Source: Bilabrum cf. latius (lineage: Eukaryota; Bigyra: Bicosoecida; Bigyra; Bicosoecida). From it: a DNA stretch of 64,000 nt. This document shows, in pieces, positions 61,975 through 64,000 of this stretch. The notes beneath the pieces were generated by a model. It did no database searches, was not told the origin of the DNA, and was given only the letters and a program-made list of their open reading frames with translations. Each line of letters begins with the position of its first letter. The first letter of the stretch is position 1. The stretch is taken from NCBI GenBank assembly GCA_965178125.1, contig OZ237768.1, positions 1 through 64,000 of the forward strand, read 5' to 3'. A program made the translations under genes and the position numbers.

Positions 61975-64000
61975 CTCCACCGGGTGCACGAGGATGCGGG
62001 GCTTTGCAGCTGGCCAGCGGGCCACTGACGGGCTGGGGCAGCTGCACGGCATTCGACTCCACCGGGTGGACGAGGATGCGGGGCTTTGCAGCTGGCCAGC
62101 GGGCCACTGACGGGCTGGGGCAGCTGCACGGCATTCGACTCCACCGGGTGCACGAGGATGCGGGGCTTTGCAGCTGGCCAGCGGGCCACTGACGGGCTGG
62201 GGCAGCTGCACGGCATTCGACTCCACCGGGTGGACGAGGATGCGGGGCTTTGCAGCTGGCCAGCGGGCCACTGACGGGCTGGGGCAGCTGCACGGCATTC
62301 GACTCCACCGGGTGGACGAGGATGCGGGGCTTTGCAGCTGGCCAGCGGGCCACTGATGGGCTGGGGCTGCTGCACGGCATTCGACTCCACCGGGTGCACG
62401 AGGCAGCTGCACGGCATTCGACTCCACCGGGTGGACGCGGATGCGGGGCTTTGCAGCTGGCCAGCGGGCCACTGATGGGCTGGGGCTGCTGCACGGCATT
62501 CGACTCCACCGGGTGCACGAGGATGCGGGGCTTTGCAGCTGGCCAGCGGGCCACTGATGGGCTGGGGCTGCTGCACGGCATTCGACCCCACCGGGTGCAC
62601 GAGGATGCGGGGCTTTGCAGCTGGCCAGCGGGCCACTGATGGGCTGGGGCAGCAGCACGGCATTCGACTCCACCGGGTGGACGAGGATGCGGGGCTTTGC
62701 AGCTGGCCAGCGGGCCACTGATGGGCTGGGGCTGCTGCACGGCATTCGACTCCACCGGGTGCACGAGGATGCGGGGCTTTGCAGCTGGCCAGCGGGCCAC
62801 TGATGGGCTGGGGCTGCTGCACGGCATTCGACTCCACCGGGTGCACGAGGATGCGGGGCTTTGCAGCTGGCCAGCGGGCCACTGATGGGCTGGGGCAGCT
62901 GCACGGCATTCGACTCCACCGGGTGGACGAGGATGCGGGGCTTTGCAGCTGGCCAGCGGGCCACTGACGGGCTGGGGCAGCAGCACGGCATTCGACTCCA
63001 CCGGGTGGACGAGGATGCGGGGCTTTGCAGCTGGCCAGCGGGCCACTGACGGGCTGGGGCTGCTGCACAGCATTCGACTCCACCGGGTGCACGAGGATGC
63101 GGGGCTTTGCAGCTGGCCAGCGGGCCACTGATGGGCTGGGGCAGCTGCACGGCATTCGACTCCACCGGGTGCACGAGGATGCGGGGCTTTGCAGCTGGCC
63201 AGCGGGCCACTGATGGGCTGGGGCAGCTGCACGGCATTCGACTCCACCGGGTGGACGAGGATGCGGGGCTTTGCAGCTGGCCAGCGGGCCACTGACGGGC
63301 TGGGGCAGCTGCACGGCATTCGGCTCCACCGGGTGCACGAGGATGCGGGGCTTTGCAGCTGGCCAGCGGGCCACTGACGGGCTGGGGCTGCTGCACGGCA
63401 TTCGACTCCACCGGGTGCACGAGGATGCGGGGCTTTGCAGCTGGCCAGCGGGCCACTGATGGGCTGGGGCAGCTGCACAGCATTCGACTCCACCGGGTGC
63501 ACGAGGATGCGGGGCTTTGCAGCTGGCCAGCGGGCCACTGATGGGCTGGGGCAGCTGCACGGCATTCGACTCCACCGGGTGCACGAGGATGCGGGGCTTT
63601 GCAGCTGGCCAGCGGGCCACTGATGGGCTGGGGCTGCTGCACGGCATTCGACTCCACCGGGTGGACGAGGATGCGGGGCTTTGCAGCTGGCCAGCGGGCC
63701 ACTGATGGGCTGGGGCAGCTGCACGGCATTCGACTCCACCGGGTGCACGAGGATGCGGGGCTTTGCAGCTGGCCAGCGGGCCACTGACGGGCTGGGGCTG
63801 CTGCACGGCATTCGACTCCACCGGGTGCACGAGGATGCGGGGCTTTGCAGCTGGCCAGCGGGCCACTGACGGGCTGGGGCTGCTGCACGGCATTCGACTC
63901 CACCGGGTGCACGAGGATGCGGGGCTTTGCAGCTGGCCAGCGGGCCACTGATGGGCTGGGGCAGCTGCACGGCATTCGACTCCACCGGGTGCACGAGGAT
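61975..64000. repeat. 82-bp GC-rich minisatellite, about 24 copies, runs off the window
   Basis: Direct repeats of an 82-bp unit begin at 61975 and continue to the last base. Units differ at a few positions: gacggg/gatggg, cagctg/ctgctg/cagcag, and ggtgcac/ggtggac. One unit at about 62390-62450 is truncated, and a few single-base variants occur (cacagc, gacccc). Because 82 is not a multiple of three, every frame reads the same three peptides in rotation. All three minus frames stay open for 660-723 codons, and 62-codon ORFs recur on the plus strand. This is a property of the repeat, not good evidence for a gene. Confidence 0.95.

Noticed and set aside
61823-63994. Three overlapping long minus-strand ORFs in the 82-bp array as genes
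   Set aside because: All three come from one repeat read in rotating frames. There is no start inside the window, no domain and no splice signals that favour one.
1-64000. CRISPR arrays, insertion sequences or prokaryotic operons
   Set aside because: Telomere, GT-AG introns and eukaryote-only gene families show a nuclear chromosome. The repeats are head-to-tail satellites without spacers, and no transposase was seen.

Overview
This is a chromosome end from a nuclear genome of a GC-rich microbial eukaryote. Positions 1-1379 are a (CCCTAA)n telomere (TTAGGG type), followed by a short 54-bp subtelomeric repeat. From about 1.8 kb to 60.6 kb there are 13 tightly packed protein genes with few GT-AG introns (87-178 nt). 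The window ends in an 82-bp minisatellite that runs off the right edge. An outer-dynein-arm docking-like protein suggests flagella. A WAVE/WASH actin nucleation promoter, AP-1 gamma-adaptin, a DHHC-type acyltransferase and Sgt2/SGTA are ordinary eukaryotic cell biology. I cannot name the lineage.

The key observation is that UAG is a sense codon. Under the standard code nearly every gene looks shattered into short ORFs all in one frame, each ending in TAG and resuming at once. Reading TAG through restores full-length proteins: 3,447, 3,311, 2,375, 1,764 and 1,094 residues. These end only at TGA (11 genes) or TAA (2 genes), never TAG. I counted by hand about 135 in-frame UAGs in 12 of 13 genes. 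The best evidence for meaning is a poly-glutamine tract at 24.8 kb where TAG is interleaved with CAG and CAA, plus Gln-Gln followed by a TAG triplet at 19.24 kb. UAG = glutamine with UAA and UGA kept as stops is therefore the working model. It is a rare nuclear code, reported in very few lineages (for example Blepharisma-type table 15 and the fornicate Iotanema).

Layout: secreted glycosidase-like gene (-, with a frame break) 1.8-4.4 kb; multi-EF-hand protein (-) 4.7-10.1; coiled-coil ODA docking-like protein (+) 10.7-14.1; giant IQ-motif protein (-) 14.2-21.3; giant low-complexity/TPR-like protein (+) 21.6-32.0; WAVE/WASH-like protein with a Pro-Ala array (-) 32.2-34.4; giant C2/PDZ-like protein (+) 34.6-44.7; Sgt2 co-chaperone (+) 44.8-46.3; GH2 exo-beta-glucosaminidase-like (-) 46.5-49.3; DHHC-type acyltransferase with a degenerate 'DHFC' core (+) 49.5-52.5; ZC2HC1-type zinc-finger protein (-) 52.7-54.1; proline-iminopeptidase-like hydrolase (+) 54.3-56.9; AP-1 gamma-adaptin (-) 57.1-60.6. 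Genes mostly alternate strand, with intergenic gaps of about 85-600 bp.

The genes do not form an operon. Shared themes are cilium/cytoskeleton (EF-hand, ODA docking, IQ, WAVE/WASH), membrane traffic (AP-1, C2 protein, acyltransferase) and secreted carbohydrate-active enzymes. All coordinates and joins were worked out by eye without alignment tools.
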